From Smallanthus sonchifolius (taxonomy: Eukaryota; Streptophyta; Magnoliopsida; Asterales; Asteraceae): a stretch of 64,000 bases of DNA. The position numbers and the translations under genes are program-made. Position 1 is the first letter of the stretch. Each line of letters opens with the position of its first letter. Below the pieces are notes generated by a model that worked only from the letters and a program-made list of their open reading frames with translations, searched no databases and was not told where the DNA came from. Where the stretch lies: positions 13,907,001 to 13,971,000 of the forward strand of contig CM042027.1 in NCBI GenBank assembly GCA_023525975.1, given 5' to 3'. Below are positions 23,081 to 35,275 of this stretch, in pieces.

Positions 23081-25109
23081 GAGCAAAATCAGGTCTGGCT
23101 GAAGACCTTAAAAACTTAGCGCTAAACGGGAGGCAACCCGGTTGTTTGCATTTGGTTTTGTTTTGTTTGTGTTTTTGTTTTTGTTTTAGTTCGTTATCAA
23201 TATAGCAAGACCCAAGTGTGTGGAAGGCTTATGGAGGCAATCAGGAACTTTGTGGGTGTGTTAACTAGAAACCCTCACGAGACTTCACTTGTCCACTCGG
23301 GCTACCGAGAGGTTTAAAAGACTTGTTGCATACGCTAAATGCAACCGTGATTCCTACGAAAGTGAGTTTAGGAGTTTTTTCTATGCACACGAGGACCTTG
23401 ACAACGAGGACATAATCATGTCATGTGCTCTTTCTTAGCTTTATTTTAATTTATTTGGTTTGACTAATTTGTGTTATTTATTTTGCTGTTTTTAGTTTTA
23501 GTTGTTTGTAATTGAGTCTTATCACCCGGGGACAGTGGAGGTTTGCATGATGAATGTGGGAAATAGAATGGTTTGTACCCTTGAACCGCACAATTTTCAT
23601 TTTAAATATAGATTAGGGACAATGTAAAGTTTAAGTGCTGGGATGGGGAAAGAAAGTTGAAAGTATGTCCTGGAGTAAGTTCAATTGTGTTTGAAAACTG
23701 AATTTTCAATATAAATCGCCAACATTTTACCTACCGGAACATAGGTCGAGGTCCTTAGTTATGGTCGTACTCTTTAAATTGTATGATAAAGTAGCCTAGC
23801 AAGCTTTTTCAGAAATTGGTAGAAGTGTCTAACCGGGGGTAACATTCTAGACGGTGGACTTGCATGCATGCTTTCACATCGGTAACCCGATATCCACCAT
23901 TTTGTGAGGATTTGAGCCTTATTTTGAGCTGTAGAACATAAGTAGGAATAATTGCTCATTTTCTGTTCTTGTGTGTTTACCATAATGTTACATCCTTTTA
24001 GAACTTGCTTTTGTTATACGTGTTGAGACTATGAACCAAGATTTTGCACAAAGATAATTAAGGCATTAGGTTTAGCCCCTTTTGTTTAGCCTTTTTCTTT
24101 TGTTTTCCCTACCCGGTATATTTTCCCTTAGAAGCCACTTTGAGCCTGAGCCTTTCGTTTGTTAAACCCATAACATCATCCCGAACCCCCTGTTTAGCAT
24201 TTTTAATTTTTAACCCGGTAAATTGAAATTCAATTAAGTTAAATCTGTGTAAGTGTAGAAATAAGGAAAGAGAAAAACTTGTGTACAAGCAGAGCGATGT
24301 TGAATGAGAGAATCATAACTGAGTTGTTATATATCAAAACTAGTATGCAGCATAAATAATGTGTGTTTGATCTAGAAAGGGAAGTTGCTTGTACACAAGA
24401 GAAAAGAAAAAAAATATATATATATATATTAAATAGTTGTCTTTGTTTATAGTTACTAAGAAAAAAAATGTTGAGAAAAAGACAAAAATAGTGTGTGTGG
24501 GTCAATTCTTGCCCATTTGTGTTGGTAATTCATGGTTCGTGAGTAAAGAATAAGAGTTTCAAGGTTAATGGGTCGTTTTCACCCAAGTTGGATAGTTGTT
24601 GGTTTAGTTGATAGATATAACTTAGTTGGATTCCAATCACTTTAGCCATTTTAAATATCCCCTTCCATACCCTTAGCCCTAGCCTAACATTACAACCAAC
24701 TTAAAAACCTTATGATTTGTATGAATTTTGTGTTAATTGGTGGAGATGTGATGCTTGAGCAAGCTTATGATAACAATGTTTCATTGATGGTTTGAGTGTG
24801 GAATTGTAAACTGGCACATCTTTTGCCAGTCCAGATATTAAACCGAGTGGAGTGAACATTGCGAGGGGTGTGAATGCATGTAGGTGGAAAACTTGAACCG
24901 TGGTAGGCCCGATTAGACGTATTTGTTTTAAATGCTACATCATTTTACTTGCTAGGTGTAATTCTATTGACTGCGTTAAGTCTTGCGAGTTGAGTATAAC
25001 TTTGGACCTTGACTAAGAACTAGTTAGGGATGTGTGAAAGTGTGTTTGTTAATGTTGGTTGCAAAAGAGAACCTTACTTGAGGACAAGTAAGTGTCAAGT
25101 GCGGGGATG
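23081..25109 (+). other. Non-coding 3' part of the Athila-like element
   Basis: Two kilobases without a credible ORF. The stretch GCGCTAAACGGGAGGCAACC at 23119-23138 is a landmark that, from memory, usually lies after pol in Athila/Tat elements. This suggests that the whole RT-RNase H-integrase block was lost, leaving the downstream part. A TA microsatellite lies at 24414-24429. The end (GTGCGGGGATG, 25099-25109) is the likely polypurine tract. Confidence 0.6.
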
Positions 25110-26207
25110 TGATGGAGGCGTAATAGTTTAATCATTGTGATGTCTAAAATTAATGTTTTAATGTTTAAAGGAAGCTAGAATGGTTTGAATTGGTGAGTAT
25201 TTGTAATTGCAGGTTTAATGATTAAAGGAAGCAAAACAGCACAAAAAAAGGAGCAGCGTATTTGGTCCGGCGTATTGGCAGCGTAAGCAGAAGAAAAGCA
25301 ACGTATTTGGTATCTGGGCAGCGTACTATACGCCGGTATCAGCGTATAATACGCCCGGGGCGCTGCAAAGTCGGGATTTTAAGATTTTTGACCATATTTA
25401 AAGGATGATTTTTAGGGTTTCGAATATACTTTCTTCTTGGACGAATTCCAGAGCATCAAGGGCGATTTTTAGGTTGTTTTATTGTTCGTTTCATTATTTC
25501 AATCAAGATCGAAGATTCCGGGTTAGTTTGTTTGGATACAATAATGGTTATTTGTAGCTAATTCACTCGTGGTTGTTCCCGGGTGTAGGATTGCTTATGT
25601 TTTATGACTTTTTCTGGGTTTATACTTTGTTGGATTGGATTCGTGATTTAATCGTATGATTACTTGTAGTCTTTTGTTTTTCCGTTGTTGATTAAACAGT
25701 TTGGTTCATTGGGATTTGGTGTTGTCATTAGTTACTTGGTTGTTTAATCGTGAACCATTGATTCCATCAAATTTTATGTTCTAAAATTGGTAGTTAATTA
25801 GCTAGTTATTCAACAGGTGTCAATTATTCGGTTTTATAATCGTTAATCAACACAGTCAAATATTCCGGCTTTTACCTATTTATCAATAAGTGGTGTTTTG
25901 CAATCCATGTCTATTTGGAGTTCAACAAGTATTTATCTAGTTTGTTGTTAACGTGTGTGATCCGAACCCGGGAGCGATCCGTTTTCTCTTAATCACTTTT
26001 AATTTAATTAAAGTTTGTTGCTTTGGCAATAGTTTTCTAAATCAATAATCAAGGTCTAGTAGTTTTTATGTTTTCGTTAAGTAATAATTAAATAGCATTC
26101 TCCACGAATTCCTTATGGGTTCGACAACCTTACTTTCCATACTACAGTCTTAAGTAGCTAAGGAACAGTTTTTAAATATATTTTTATTAGCCTTCGACAC
26201 GCGATCA
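25110..26207 (+). repeat. Athila-like 3' LTR
   Basis: The 1098-bp copy pairs with 9110-10206. The palindromes differ between the copies but remain palindromic: GCGTATAATACGC here versus GCGTATGATACGC in the 5' LTR. Confidence 0.9.
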
Positions 26208-27373
26208 CTTTACCATTTGATATCATACATAGTGATGTTTGGACTTCCTCGATTTGTAGCTCGGGTGGTCACCAATATTATGTACTTTTATTGGATGATT
26301 ATACTAATTACCTATGGACTTATCCCCTCACAAACAAGTCCCATGTTTTCCCCATATTCTCCAAATTCCATACCCTCATCCAAACTAAATTTGGCAGGAA
26401 AATCAAAATATTTCAATGTGATAATGGAACCGAATACAATAACACTACCTTTCACAATTTTTGCACCTAACATGGCTTGATGTTTCGCTTTTCATGCCCT
26501 TACACGTCCTCCCAAAATGGCAAATCAGAACGCAAGATACAGTCCATTAATAATATGATCCGCACCCTTCTCACCCACGCTTCTTTACCCACCACCTTTT
26601 GGCACCATGCCTTACAAATGGCCACATATGTAATAAATATCCTTCCCTCCAAAACCAAAGCTCACCTCACTCCCACTTATCTCCTTTACAAGAAGCAACC
26701 TACCTATGCCCATCTCAAAACATTTGGTTGTCTATGTTATCCTTTACTCCCCTCCACCTCCATTAACAAACTCCAAAACCGTTCATCCCCTTGTGTATTT
26801 TTAGGTTACCCCTCTGATCATAGGAGTTATAAGTGCTACGAACTTTCCTCCCGTAAGCTTATCATTTCACGCCATGTTCTCTTTGATGAACATATTTTCC
26901 CCTTTGCCACCTAACATCCGATCCCCCCCTCTTATGACTTTCTACACACCAATCTCTCCCCCACCCTTCACCCATTTATCTGGGACAATGTTCAGCCCAC
27001 ATCTTCCACTCATGTATCTCCAGCCCACCAGGCAGCCCAATCCCCTCCTGCCCCTACCTCTCAAGCTCCTTCGACCCATCAGACCCCCCCTCCCGTACCA
27101 CGTCCTGACAACTCTGCTACCCACTAAACATCTCCCATCCTTCGGACTTACTCCCGGCGCCAGAAACAGCCCACACAACCCAGAAACAGCCCACACAATC
27201 CAGAAACATCCCCCGAACCCACTTCTCTTGTTGCCCCACAACAGCCCTGAGAACTCTACTGCCCCTCAATCTCATGTGTAGTTACCACAATCTCCTGCCA
27301 CCACTCCACCACCACCCCCCACCACCCCTCCCCTTCGGACCATGACCACTCGCAGCATGACCGGGATTACAAA
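26208..27373 (+). pseudogene. Copia integrase core and Pro-rich linker
   Basis: The copia frame resumes after the Athila insertion with PFDIIHSDVWTSS (first catalytic Asp). It goes on through LLLDDYTNYLW and IFQCDNGTEYNN (second Asp, another frame), then CPYTSSQNGKSERKIQ with the catalytic Glu. The C-terminal GKE-like block FLGYPSDHRSYKCY and SRHVLFDE follow. A long Pro/Ser/Thr-rich linker extends to TTRSMTGITN, where the SIRE-like element is inserted. Frame changes near 26475 and 26900 disable it. Confidence 0.85.
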
Positions 27374-28124
27374 TGTAGAACCAAAGACTGATTGCTACCA
27401 AATTATTCTAAGTACAAATGCTGCTGATAGGCTTATCAGCAGCATTCAACACATGTTGCTGCTGATAGGCTTATCAACAGCATTCAACACTTGTTGCTGC
27501 TGATAGGCTTATCAGCAGCATTCAACACTTGTTGCTGATGATAGGTTTATCAGCAGAGTTCAACACAAGTTGCTGCTGATAGGCTTATCAGCAGCATTAT
27601 TCTCATCTCTACTGCTGATAGCTTTATTCTCTGAAGACCAAACGTTGCAGCTGACTATCCATGCAAAGCGCCTCTGACACATTTCTGCAAAAGCAACTGC
27701 CACACTCCAAGCAGAAGGAACCTCACTGGTGCAACCAATAAAGGACAATGACGCGCTTCTCCAAGCATGCAAACAATGATGCCTAAGAAGACGTTTCAGT
27801 AAATTTATCTAGATTAGCCTTTGCATGTAATTTAGATTAATAAACAAGATCAACGGCTTGTGTTAGATCTGATCCTTAGAATCAAGGGTCTGTCTTGATT
27901 CTAAGTTACTATATATATCTTGTAAACACTTCAAACAATGTGTGCTTGTGTGCCTTGAAAGTGCTTCTTGATAGTGTTTTACTTGTAAACTTGTAATCTC
28001 AGAAGTCTAATACAACAGTGCATTTATCAGTATTCTTGCTGTTTACTTGTTTACTTTGTTGGTTGCTATTGTTTCCGCCAATATCAACTAGAACAGAATC
28101 ACCTTGTAATCTTACGATCCTACA
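27374..28124 (+). repeat. SIRE-like 5' LTR
   Basis: Length is 751 bp. It contains five palindromic GCTGATAGGCTTATCAGC-type units between about 27418 and 27600, most spaced 38 bp apart, in the first third of the LTR. The 3' LTR has four. A TATATATAT box lies at about 27910. Confidence 0.93.
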
Positions 28125-28126
28125 AG

Positions 28127-28138
28127 TGGTATCAGAGC
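28127..28138 (+). promoter_or_regulatory. Primer-binding site (initiator tRNA-Met)
   Basis: TGGTATCAGAGC begins three bases after the LTR end, the typical initiator tRNA-Met primer site of plant copia elements. Confidence 0.85.
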
Positions 28139-28228
28139 TTTGGCTCAAGATTAAACAAACTAACATTTGTTTAATCACTTTCTGATTCTATTCAAAACTC
28201 TATTCTTGATCAAGTCACACAAAACAAA

Positions 28229-30355
28229 ATGGCACAAAGCAACGAGCTTGAAGACATCCTGAAGCAGCAATACGAAAACTTTGTTTGCAATGAAGGTGAG
28301 TCACTAACCAGTGTGTATAACAGGTACACTTACTTGGTAGGAGAGCTGCAGTGCTCTAAGGTGAAACTGGAGAATGAAGACATTCTCAAAAGGTTCATCA
28401 GATCTCTTCCTAGTTGCTGGACACTTTACACAGTGTCAATAAGAAGAACTGAGAATCTAAAGACTTTGCAGATGACCGAGCTCTTTTGTATGCTAAAAGC
28501 CTATGAATTAGAAATAATTCAAGCCAAAGAAAGAAACTCAAGCCATCAATCAGCCTCTTCCACCACCTCTCCCGCGCTTCACTCTGACCACTCAGGTCCT
28601 AGTTCAAGCGACTACTATCCTACCAGACAAGCACACCAAGCTCAGCCAAGACACCCGCAGCAGCAGCAAGGAACTCCTCCAGCACAAACTGCAGCTTGTG
28701 CAAATGTTGGATCTACAGAATTTGACTGGAGTTTTCAATATGAAGATGTTCCTGCCTCCAACCAAGCTCTTATGGCAGACAATGCAGAGATACCACCTCA
28801 GGTATTTGAACATCTTTGCTCTCAAGCTTGCATTGACAAAGTTTTAGGTTATAGAAAGCATAACCAAAATCTGATAGATCAAAATGAAGAGTTTCATCAG
28901 ATGAAATCTGAGTTCAAAAAGGTCGAAGACACTTATAAAGAAAAGACTAACTGCCTTAAGAAAGAGATTTCATCACTAAAACACGAACAAACTAATCTGG
29001 AAACTCAGATTGATGATCTATTAGTAAAACTTAAAGCTACCAGAGCTGAACTTGCTGAACAGAAAGTTCATGTTGAAAAATATGAATTTTCATCTAAAAA
29101 GTTACAAAGAATGTTAGATATTCAAGTCCATGAAAGGGTAAAAACTGGACTTGGATATCATAATGACGAGTACAAGACAGTTCCTCCTCCTGCTGACTAT
29201 GTTGCCATTCACGAACCAAGCTTCAATACTGCAAATCTTGACAAGGCAAACCGAAACCTTGATCTTTTAATGGATGCATGTTTTGTGGAAGACTGCTCCA
29301 CCTCATCGGAATCTGAGTCAACCTACTCAGACCATGATGAAACCAGTACAGCCCCATCTGAAGCCGTTCTGAATAGAGTTGCAGTTCCTGCTGTTCTCCC
29401 AGTTGTTCCAGCCCTAGTACCATTCAAACAGATCAAGATCAGCTATCCTCCGGGTGGAAGAAAGCTAAACATTGAAAAGGGACAGACATCAGGATCCACA
29501 AACTCCAAGCCTCAGTTCATGCCAATCACAAAGAGAAAGGTATCTAATGTATGTTGTAAACCTGAAGAAAAGGTTCCATATGTTCGAAGGACCATAGAAG
29601 AAGCCACCTTTGAACATAACAAAGCCCATCCATGGAACTTCAAGGATCTGTTCCAAAGAAAGGACTATGTCTACCTTTCAAAAGACAAACTGGCAAAATC
29701 ATGCTTTGTGTGTGGCAGATATAACCACACTGCCAGCACCTACTTCTACTACCTACAGCAGCAAAGAAACCTCAAGCAACACGCTTTTGAGAAGACAAAG
29801 AAGAACAAACAGGTAAGAAGGTTTGAAGCTAAGACAACTCAATTCAGAAACTCTCTTTCTCCATCAAGGGAGCAGTTGTCAAAACCTCTACAATCTTGCA
29901 TCATTTGTGGTAAATCAGACCACTTTGCTGCAAACTGTAAGTTTAACCCTTTCAACCAGATCCTTCATCAAGCTCCCCAAAGACAAAGGGTAAAGAAGGA
30001 TCATCATACATCGGTTGTTAGTCCAGCTAAGCCCAAGAAAACAAAGCAGAAGCTTTCAGCGGCAACCAAGTCTGCTGTTGATAAGCTAAAATCCTCCGCA
30101 GCAAAATCTGCTGCTGATAAGGCAAAGCTATCAGCAGCAAAAGTGTCCACTGCTGTTAAGACAAAATCCAAGGCAAGGCCTTCAGCAGCAAAGTCAGGAG
30201 CTGCTCAAGTAAAACCATCAGAAGCAACAAAATCTGCTTATGATCAGTCAAAGCCCTCAGATGCAGCTTCCACTGCTAAAAAGGAAAAGAGAGCTGGAAA
30301 ATCACCAACTCAACAATGGAAGGTAAAGATAACACCAAGCATCATCATCGGTTAA
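28229..30355 (+). CDS. Intact copia-type Gag, 708 residues
   Basis: An uninterrupted frame starts at ATG 28229 (MAQSNELEDILKQQYENF). The Gag (UBN2) core spans about residues 15-100, with RFIRSLPSCWTLYTVSIRR. A Gln/Ser/Pro-rich linker follows. A strong coiled coil lies at about residues 217-300. A degenerate knuckle CFVCGRYNHTAST lacks its last Cys and is followed by a normal knuckle CIICGKSDHFAANC (29897-29938). The tail after residue 610 is a low-complexity Ala/Lys/Ser repeat (SAAKSAADKAKLSAAK). Gag forms the particle that packages element RNA, and this is the only unbroken long gene of the nest. DNA of the tail contains the same GCTGCTGATA...TATCAGCAGC pairs as the LTR. Confidence 0.88.
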   Translation: MAQSNELEDILKQQYENFVCNEGESLTSVYNRYTYLVGELQCSKVKLENEDILKRFIRSLPSCWTLYTVSIRRTENLKTLQMTELFCMLKAYELEIIQAKERNSSHQSASSTTSPALHSDHSGPSSSDYYPTRQAHQAQPRHPQQQQGTPPAQTAACANVGSTEFDWSFQYEDVPASNQALMADNAEIPPQVFEHLCSQACIDKVLGYRKHNQNLIDQNEEFHQMKSEFKKVEDTYKEKTNCLKKEISSLKHEQTNLETQIDDLLVKLKATRAELAEQKVHVEKYEFSSKKLQRMLDIQVHERVKTGLGYHNDEYKTVPPPADYVAIHEPSFNTANLDKANRNLDLLMDACFVEDCSTSSESESTYSDHDETSTAPSEAVLNRVAVPAVLPVVPALVPFKQIKISYPPGGRKLNIEKGQTSGSTNSKPQFMPITKRKVSNVCCKPEEKVPYVRRTIEEATFEHNKAHPWNFKDLFQRKDYVYLSKDKLAKSCFVCGRYNHTASTYFYYLQQQRNLKQHAFEKTKKNKQVRRFEAKTTQFRNSLSPSREQLSKPLQSCIICGKSDHFAANCKFNPFNQILHQAPQRQRVKKDHHTSVVSPAKPKKTKQKLSAATKSAVDKLKSSAAKSAADKAKLSAAKVSTAVKTKSKARPSAAKSGAAQVKPSEATKSAYDQSKPSDAASTAKKEKRAGKSPTQQWKVKITPSIIIG

Positions 30356-30932
30356 GCTGAATGCATCTATCCTTTGATGTAAATATGTCTGTCTTATGTT
30401 GTAAATAAAAATTATAGTCAGCAGCACTTTTTTCACTGCTGACAGATTTACTCTTCAGCAGCAAAGCCTTTGCCACTGATCGCTTTAAGTTATCAGCAGG
30501 AACAAGTTTCCTGCGGACAGCTTTAAGGCAGTCAGCAGCAACCTTTTTGCTGCGGAATGAATACAACTGTCAGCAGCACCCAAGTTTGCAGCGGATAGCT
30601 CACCATCGGCAGCAACCAAGTTTGCTGCTGATGGGTAAAACAAGTCTACATTAACTTTTACCCGAGGTAAAAACTACTCTCAGTCTTCACCATGACTGCT
30701 CGAGTGCTTTACAGCTGTAACAATGAAAAGTGAAACAGGTTGTACTGTACAAGTAAAGTTGCTTTTTCTTCGTCTGCCGTTATATCACAATCTCAAACGT
30801 TCCCACAACCTCTTCATATTCAATTTCAAACCTATCTCCCATCACTTTCTCTCCCGTCCCCACAGCATTCAAAGCCTTAAATAATTAACCACCATTCAAA
30901 CACCCTTCTCTCTTCCCTCCAAATCCATAACA
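30356..30932 (+). repeat. CAGCAGC-rich repeat spacer between gag and ORF2
   Basis: From 30417 to 30640 the sequence is a degenerate tandem array of about 30-40-bp units containing TCAGCAGCAACCAAGTTTGC and CTGCTGA. These are related to the palindromic unit of the LTR. The rest (about 30660-30932) is pyrimidine-rich leader before the ORF2 ATG. There is no ORF. Confidence 0.7.
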
Positions 30933-33900
30933 ATGGCAGGCGCAGACATAAACAACCCAAACGACAAGTTTTCCCCATATCACAACCTCACTGCATGCCT
31001 AATAAAGGGCAAGAAATCCGAAGGATTCGATGATATGATCAACTTCCTTTGTCGGTCCAAAATCCACCATGCCCTAACAGTCAATCCAACCATCTATACT
31101 TCCCACATGGAAGAATTTTGGAACTCAGCCGTGTATTCTACTGACCAGGGCACTCCCCAAATCAGTGGCACAGTAGATGGCAAGGAGCTGATTATCACTG
31201 AAGCAAAGCTCCGCTAACACCTCAAGCTTCAAGATGAAGGGGACGCCATCTCTTACCCCAGAGACGTATACATGAGGACCTTTGTATCCATAGGGTACAC
31301 TGGGAATCACACAGAGTATACGATAGAGAAGACACTCATGGGTCCCAAATGGAAGTATCTCTGCCACACTCTTCTCCAATGCATATCCCAGAAGAGGAGT
31401 GGCTGGAACCAACTTAGCTCCGGACTTGCGTCGGCAATTCACGGTATGATAACTGGGGAGGGTTTCAACTTTTCCCACCTCATTCTTGAAGGTTTGAGAT
31501 ACAACCTTCAAGAAGGGGTGAAATCTCAGTTCTTCATGTACCCAAGATTCTTGCAGGAAGTGTTCAATATTGAGCACCAAGATCTTTCAAAAACTGCAAG
31601 AATCTACGTAATGCTGGGTCATAAGAACAACATTTTTCAAAGCATGAGAACAGTTTCATCAAAGTTCTCAGGGGCCGATGTTCCATTGTTATCTACAATG
31701 TTGAACACGCAAAGTGCCCAGGGTGACAGTTCAGCAAACCCAGCTGATACTTATCCCACACCCTCCACCTCACTGCCACAAACTCAAACCGCTGCTTCCC
31801 TTGATCGAACCTCTGTGCATTCTACTGAGGATGTACAGGCACATAATTTACTCACCCACAGTTTGCTTGCTCAACCGGAACACAGGGCCCCGGTTGCAGC
31901 CAAATATACAAGAAAAAGGGGCAAGAGAACTCCTTCTTCTCTTGCCTCCAAGGCCCAAACCCAAGCCAACATCCCTCACTCAGAATCACAACATTCTAGT
32001 GAGAATATCATAAGGGAAAGCCACACTGTTAGGGAGACTCCTTCGGAAGTCTCTATTAGGATTAGGATCACTTCCCGGATCCATAGAACAGCCCTTTGAG
32101 CCATTCCTATCTGCTTTGGACTTAAGTGTTGAGGAACCTGACCAAAGTGATGTACCTTCTCCAACTACCACTATTAAGGAGGTACTGATTGGTCTTGCTT
32201 CTGAAACACCCAACCCAAGTTCTTCACCCTTGAAGGTCCACTCTAGGAGTAATGAAAAAGTGGATGTGGAAGAGGCTGTCACTACTGCTGGTCCATCAAA
32301 TGGCCAGGAGGACAATGACAACATCTTTAAGACCTCAACCACGGCAACTCATGGTGAGGGTGTTTCCTTGGAAACTCCCCTCACTGAGAGGAATCCCAGG
32401 CGCCAAGAAACCACGGGTGATGGGGATGCTGAGGCTCGGCCTACGGCCCCATCTGGGTCCAAGGATTCCACAACTGTGGATGAGGACAGACTGAAACTTC
32501 ATAACTTGTAATTGACGGCCAGGGTGGCTATGCTAGAGGCTGAAATGTCCAAACTAAGACACCAAGTCTTTATGCATGAAGCCCATCAATGCCCAACTTT
32601 AGCCACTCCCTCCCTTGTATCAGTAGGCACCCAAACTGATGCTTACCTGTCTACTGATGCAACCAAAAAGGGGGAGATGGTCTCTATGGAAGAAGATACA
32701 GACAGTCTTGACGACTGGATTCAAGAGCAGGTTGTACTTCAAAGTTCACTATTCAAGCCGGCTTTTGTACAAATTCATGACTTGCCAGCCTCAGATAACG
32801 AAGAAGAAGAGACATCTGAAGACTGGAAGTTGGTCGTCAGGGCTGTCGATGAAATGCTGAATGGTACTGAAGACACAGAACAAACAAATACACCATTCAG
32901 CATCATCCCTGAAGCAGCAGCCATCATTGGTCAATCCTCTACCCCCCAACTACTCAGATCATCAAAGAAGCTAGAATTTGACTCCATTCTAGCTTGGGGG
33001 TATGATGGATCAGCTGAGAGGTTTTGAATTGGATGGGAGTTCAGCGGAGTAGAAGAGCTGAACTGGAACTCTCTCAATGCCCTCCAAGTCCTACAGCTAT
33101 ACTTATCAAACTGCATCAACAACTCAGCATATCTCTCAGCAGAACTTGCCATTGGCAGGTTCCATGACTTGATGGAGGATAATCTACCCCACTTCGAAAG
33201 ACTAATTCAAAAAGCAAATCGGGTAGCTTATCCTGAATCCTCGGCGGCCGCAGAAAGGAGACTGACTCCTAGCAATCTTGAAATAACAAGGAGCAGTCTT
33301 CTCACTGAAGAAGAAGTTCTGGGCCTTCGAAGATTTCTGTATGCCTTCCTGGTCAAGGACTTGGACGTGCTAGGTTGGGTGAGCACTAAGTCCCTTGACC
33401 ACACTCTTCTGCTCAGCAACGGCTCCTCTCTCATCATCAACACCAGGAACATCTTGTCACTTCCTACAGACTTTCTCTACAAGATCTTTCAACTCAGGGC
33501 AAACATCTGCAATGTCAACTCACTTGAAAGCCAGGCAATGATAGCTACTGTCAAAGCCAAACTTGAACAAGTAGGAAGAATTACTGAGGAAGTATGTGTG
33601 TCAAACTCTGACACTGACACTGACTCAGCTTCCCCTCGAGTAGACATCTGCACTGCAGCATATGGGTCAAGATCAACTATTAAAGAAATGCTGAAAGAAG
33701 TCACAAGTCCTGAGTGCAAATCGAACGAGGCCAAATGACCTTCCCATGTTCACATCCCAAATTGCCAATGAAGCCGAGGCAGAGATCCTAACAGCACAAC
33801 AATCAGCTGTTGCTGCGATCAGTGAAGCCAGAGCAGAGGCATCCAATGTTAATAAAGGGAAGGGCATTATGACAGAAGAGGATGAAGAGAGGTTGCGAAA

Positions 33901-35242
33901 AGAAAAGAAGGAGAAAGAAGAGAAAAGAAGAAGAAGAGAAGAAGAGGAGATGGCTGACATGAAAAAGGCTCAAAAAAGAAAAACAGTCATTCTCCTAAGA
34001 GAACAAACCATCCAGCTGTATGCTAGACAGCTGGATGAACTGAAAAGAAAGATTCCTGCAGTTGACCAGATTGAAGAAGATGCAGCTCTTGCTCTTCAAC
34101 TGCAGGAACAGTTCAATAAAGAGTAGGAAGAATTGGAGAAAAAGAAGAAAGAAGAAGCTAAGTTCAGAATAACCGATTCTGAACTAGCTAAAGAAATGAG
34201 GGAGGAGTAGGTAAAGACTCTAGTCTCTCAAGGGGAGGATGCAGACTACCTTGAGAAACTATCAACTAAAGAAGTCTACAGAGCCTTCATGGGTCAGCAG
34301 GGTCAATTGGCTAGCAAGAAAAAGGATGAAGAAGAAGAAGAAAAAGCCAAGCTACAGTCCAAGAAGACCATTGCACTGAATAAAAGAACCCATGAAGAAA
34401 GGAAGGTCATGATTGACTTCCTTAAGGCTAGAGGAGATAGTGGAAAGAGGCTAGGTCCCATGAATTTCATGAACCTGTAAGCCATCTACTTCAAAGTTAA
34501 AAAGGATGAGGAAGAAAGACTAGGGAAGAAGGGCTCCAAGAAAAGGGTACTTATCAAAGAAGAAGAAAAACCAAAGATAAAGAAACCCAAGCCTTCTCCC
34601 TCACCTACCTCTTCCTCAGTCCATCATCCTTCCACTCTCCTCCCCAAACCTTCCACTCCTCCACCCAACAAGTCCAAATCATCCCACCCAGCTCCCACTC
34701 ATCAACAGCCTCCCCTAAAGAAATCCAAATCCTCATCTGAACCTGAAGACTCAAGAAACATAGTTGAATGGGTCTACAATCCTCAGGATCAAAGGTTTGA
34801 GATCTTCAGGGGGAGAACTGAAAGAAGAAGATCTACATACAGGTCTGTTGATGAGGTTCTGCAACTACCAAATTCAGACCTAAGAAGAATTTTGGAGCTG
34901 GGTGAAGCTCATGAGCCTGCAAATGAGAGAGGAAAACATCTTATGCTAGCAATCAGACATTACTTCAACCCTAGCAAAGATGTGGTCATGGATATCAAAC
35001 CACTCAAGTCCCACTCTCCATTTGTATCTTGGTCCTACAATGCTGATTTGGATGAGTTCACTCTGATTGATGTAAAGAAGCAGCAGATGAGATGTTCAAG
35101 CAAAGCAATCTACAAAATGCCACACAAAGACATCAAGACTCTGTCTGAACTTCCACTGAACAATCCCAGCAAGGATCCAAGAGGCTATGAGGTTGAAAGG
35201 ATAGTCAGCCACATGCAAAAGCTTCAGCAGCAAAGTGATTAG
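30933..35242 (+). pseudogene. ORF2 of the SIRE-like element, about 1,430 codons, broken
   Basis: The frame begins at ATG 30933 and continues, apart from TAA 31215-31217, to about 32060. There it shifts by one base, runs with stops at 32509-32511, 33025-33027 and 33736-33738, shifts again near 33740, and goes on with a few more stops to 35242. The N-terminal 200 residues have FDDMINFLCRSKIHHALTVN, TIYTSHMEEFWN, GPKWKYLCHTLLQCIS and LEGLRYNLQEGVKSQFFMYP. From memory, this arrangement is frequent in Asteraceae genome annotations and often labelled synaptobrevin/longin-like, a label I cannot confirm. Next come a Ser/Thr/Pro-rich acidic region, a Glu/Lys/Arg coiled coil (33880-34130) and a basic Lys/Pro/Ser region. 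A conserved-looking C-terminus follows (SVDEVLQLPNSDLRRILELG). No catalytic motif of pol is present. Function unknown. Confidence 0.75.
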
Positions 35243-35261
35243 AAGAATTTTGGTTGCATCA

Positions 35262-35275
35262 GTCTAGGGGGAGTT
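35262..35275 (+). promoter_or_regulatory. Polypurine tract region
   Basis: The AGGGGGAG core lies immediately upstream of the 3' LTR start at 35276, the usual place and composition for plus-strand priming. Confidence 0.7.

Larger units (their letters stand above)
9110..26207 (+). mobile_element. Athila-like Ty3/gypsy element with gag and protease only
   Basis: The two LTRs are 9110-10206 and 25110-26207, with TGAT...ATCA ends. The primer-binding site right after the 5' LTR is TGGCGCCGTTTCCGGGGA, a near-complement of the tRNA-Asp 3' end used by Athila elements. Flanking bases (ACTTA left, CTTTA right) match only partly, so the 5-bp duplication has drifted. Without the two nested insertions it is about 7.3 kb. 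It holds gag, a CCHC knuckle and an aspartic protease, but no RT, RNase H or integrase motif anywhere in 22.9-25.1 kb. It is therefore non-autonomous (TR-GAG type) or deleted. LTR differences are more numerous than in the Tekay and SIRE-like pairs, so it is older than those. Confidence 0.85.

Noticed and set aside
9110..26207. Assembly error as the explanation for the interleaved elements
   Set aside because: Exact target duplications at the inner insertions and clean re-joining of the copia and Athila coding motifs are not expected from misassembly.
26942..27241. Minus-strand Gly/Trp-rich reading frame
   Set aside because: It is the antisense of the Pro-rich copia linker between integrase and RT.
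30933..32099. ORF2 start region as a host longin/synaptobrevin gene
   Set aside because: It lies between a gag gene and the 3' LTR of one element with matching LTRs and target duplication, has no introns and continues far beyond a longin domain. It belongs to the element.
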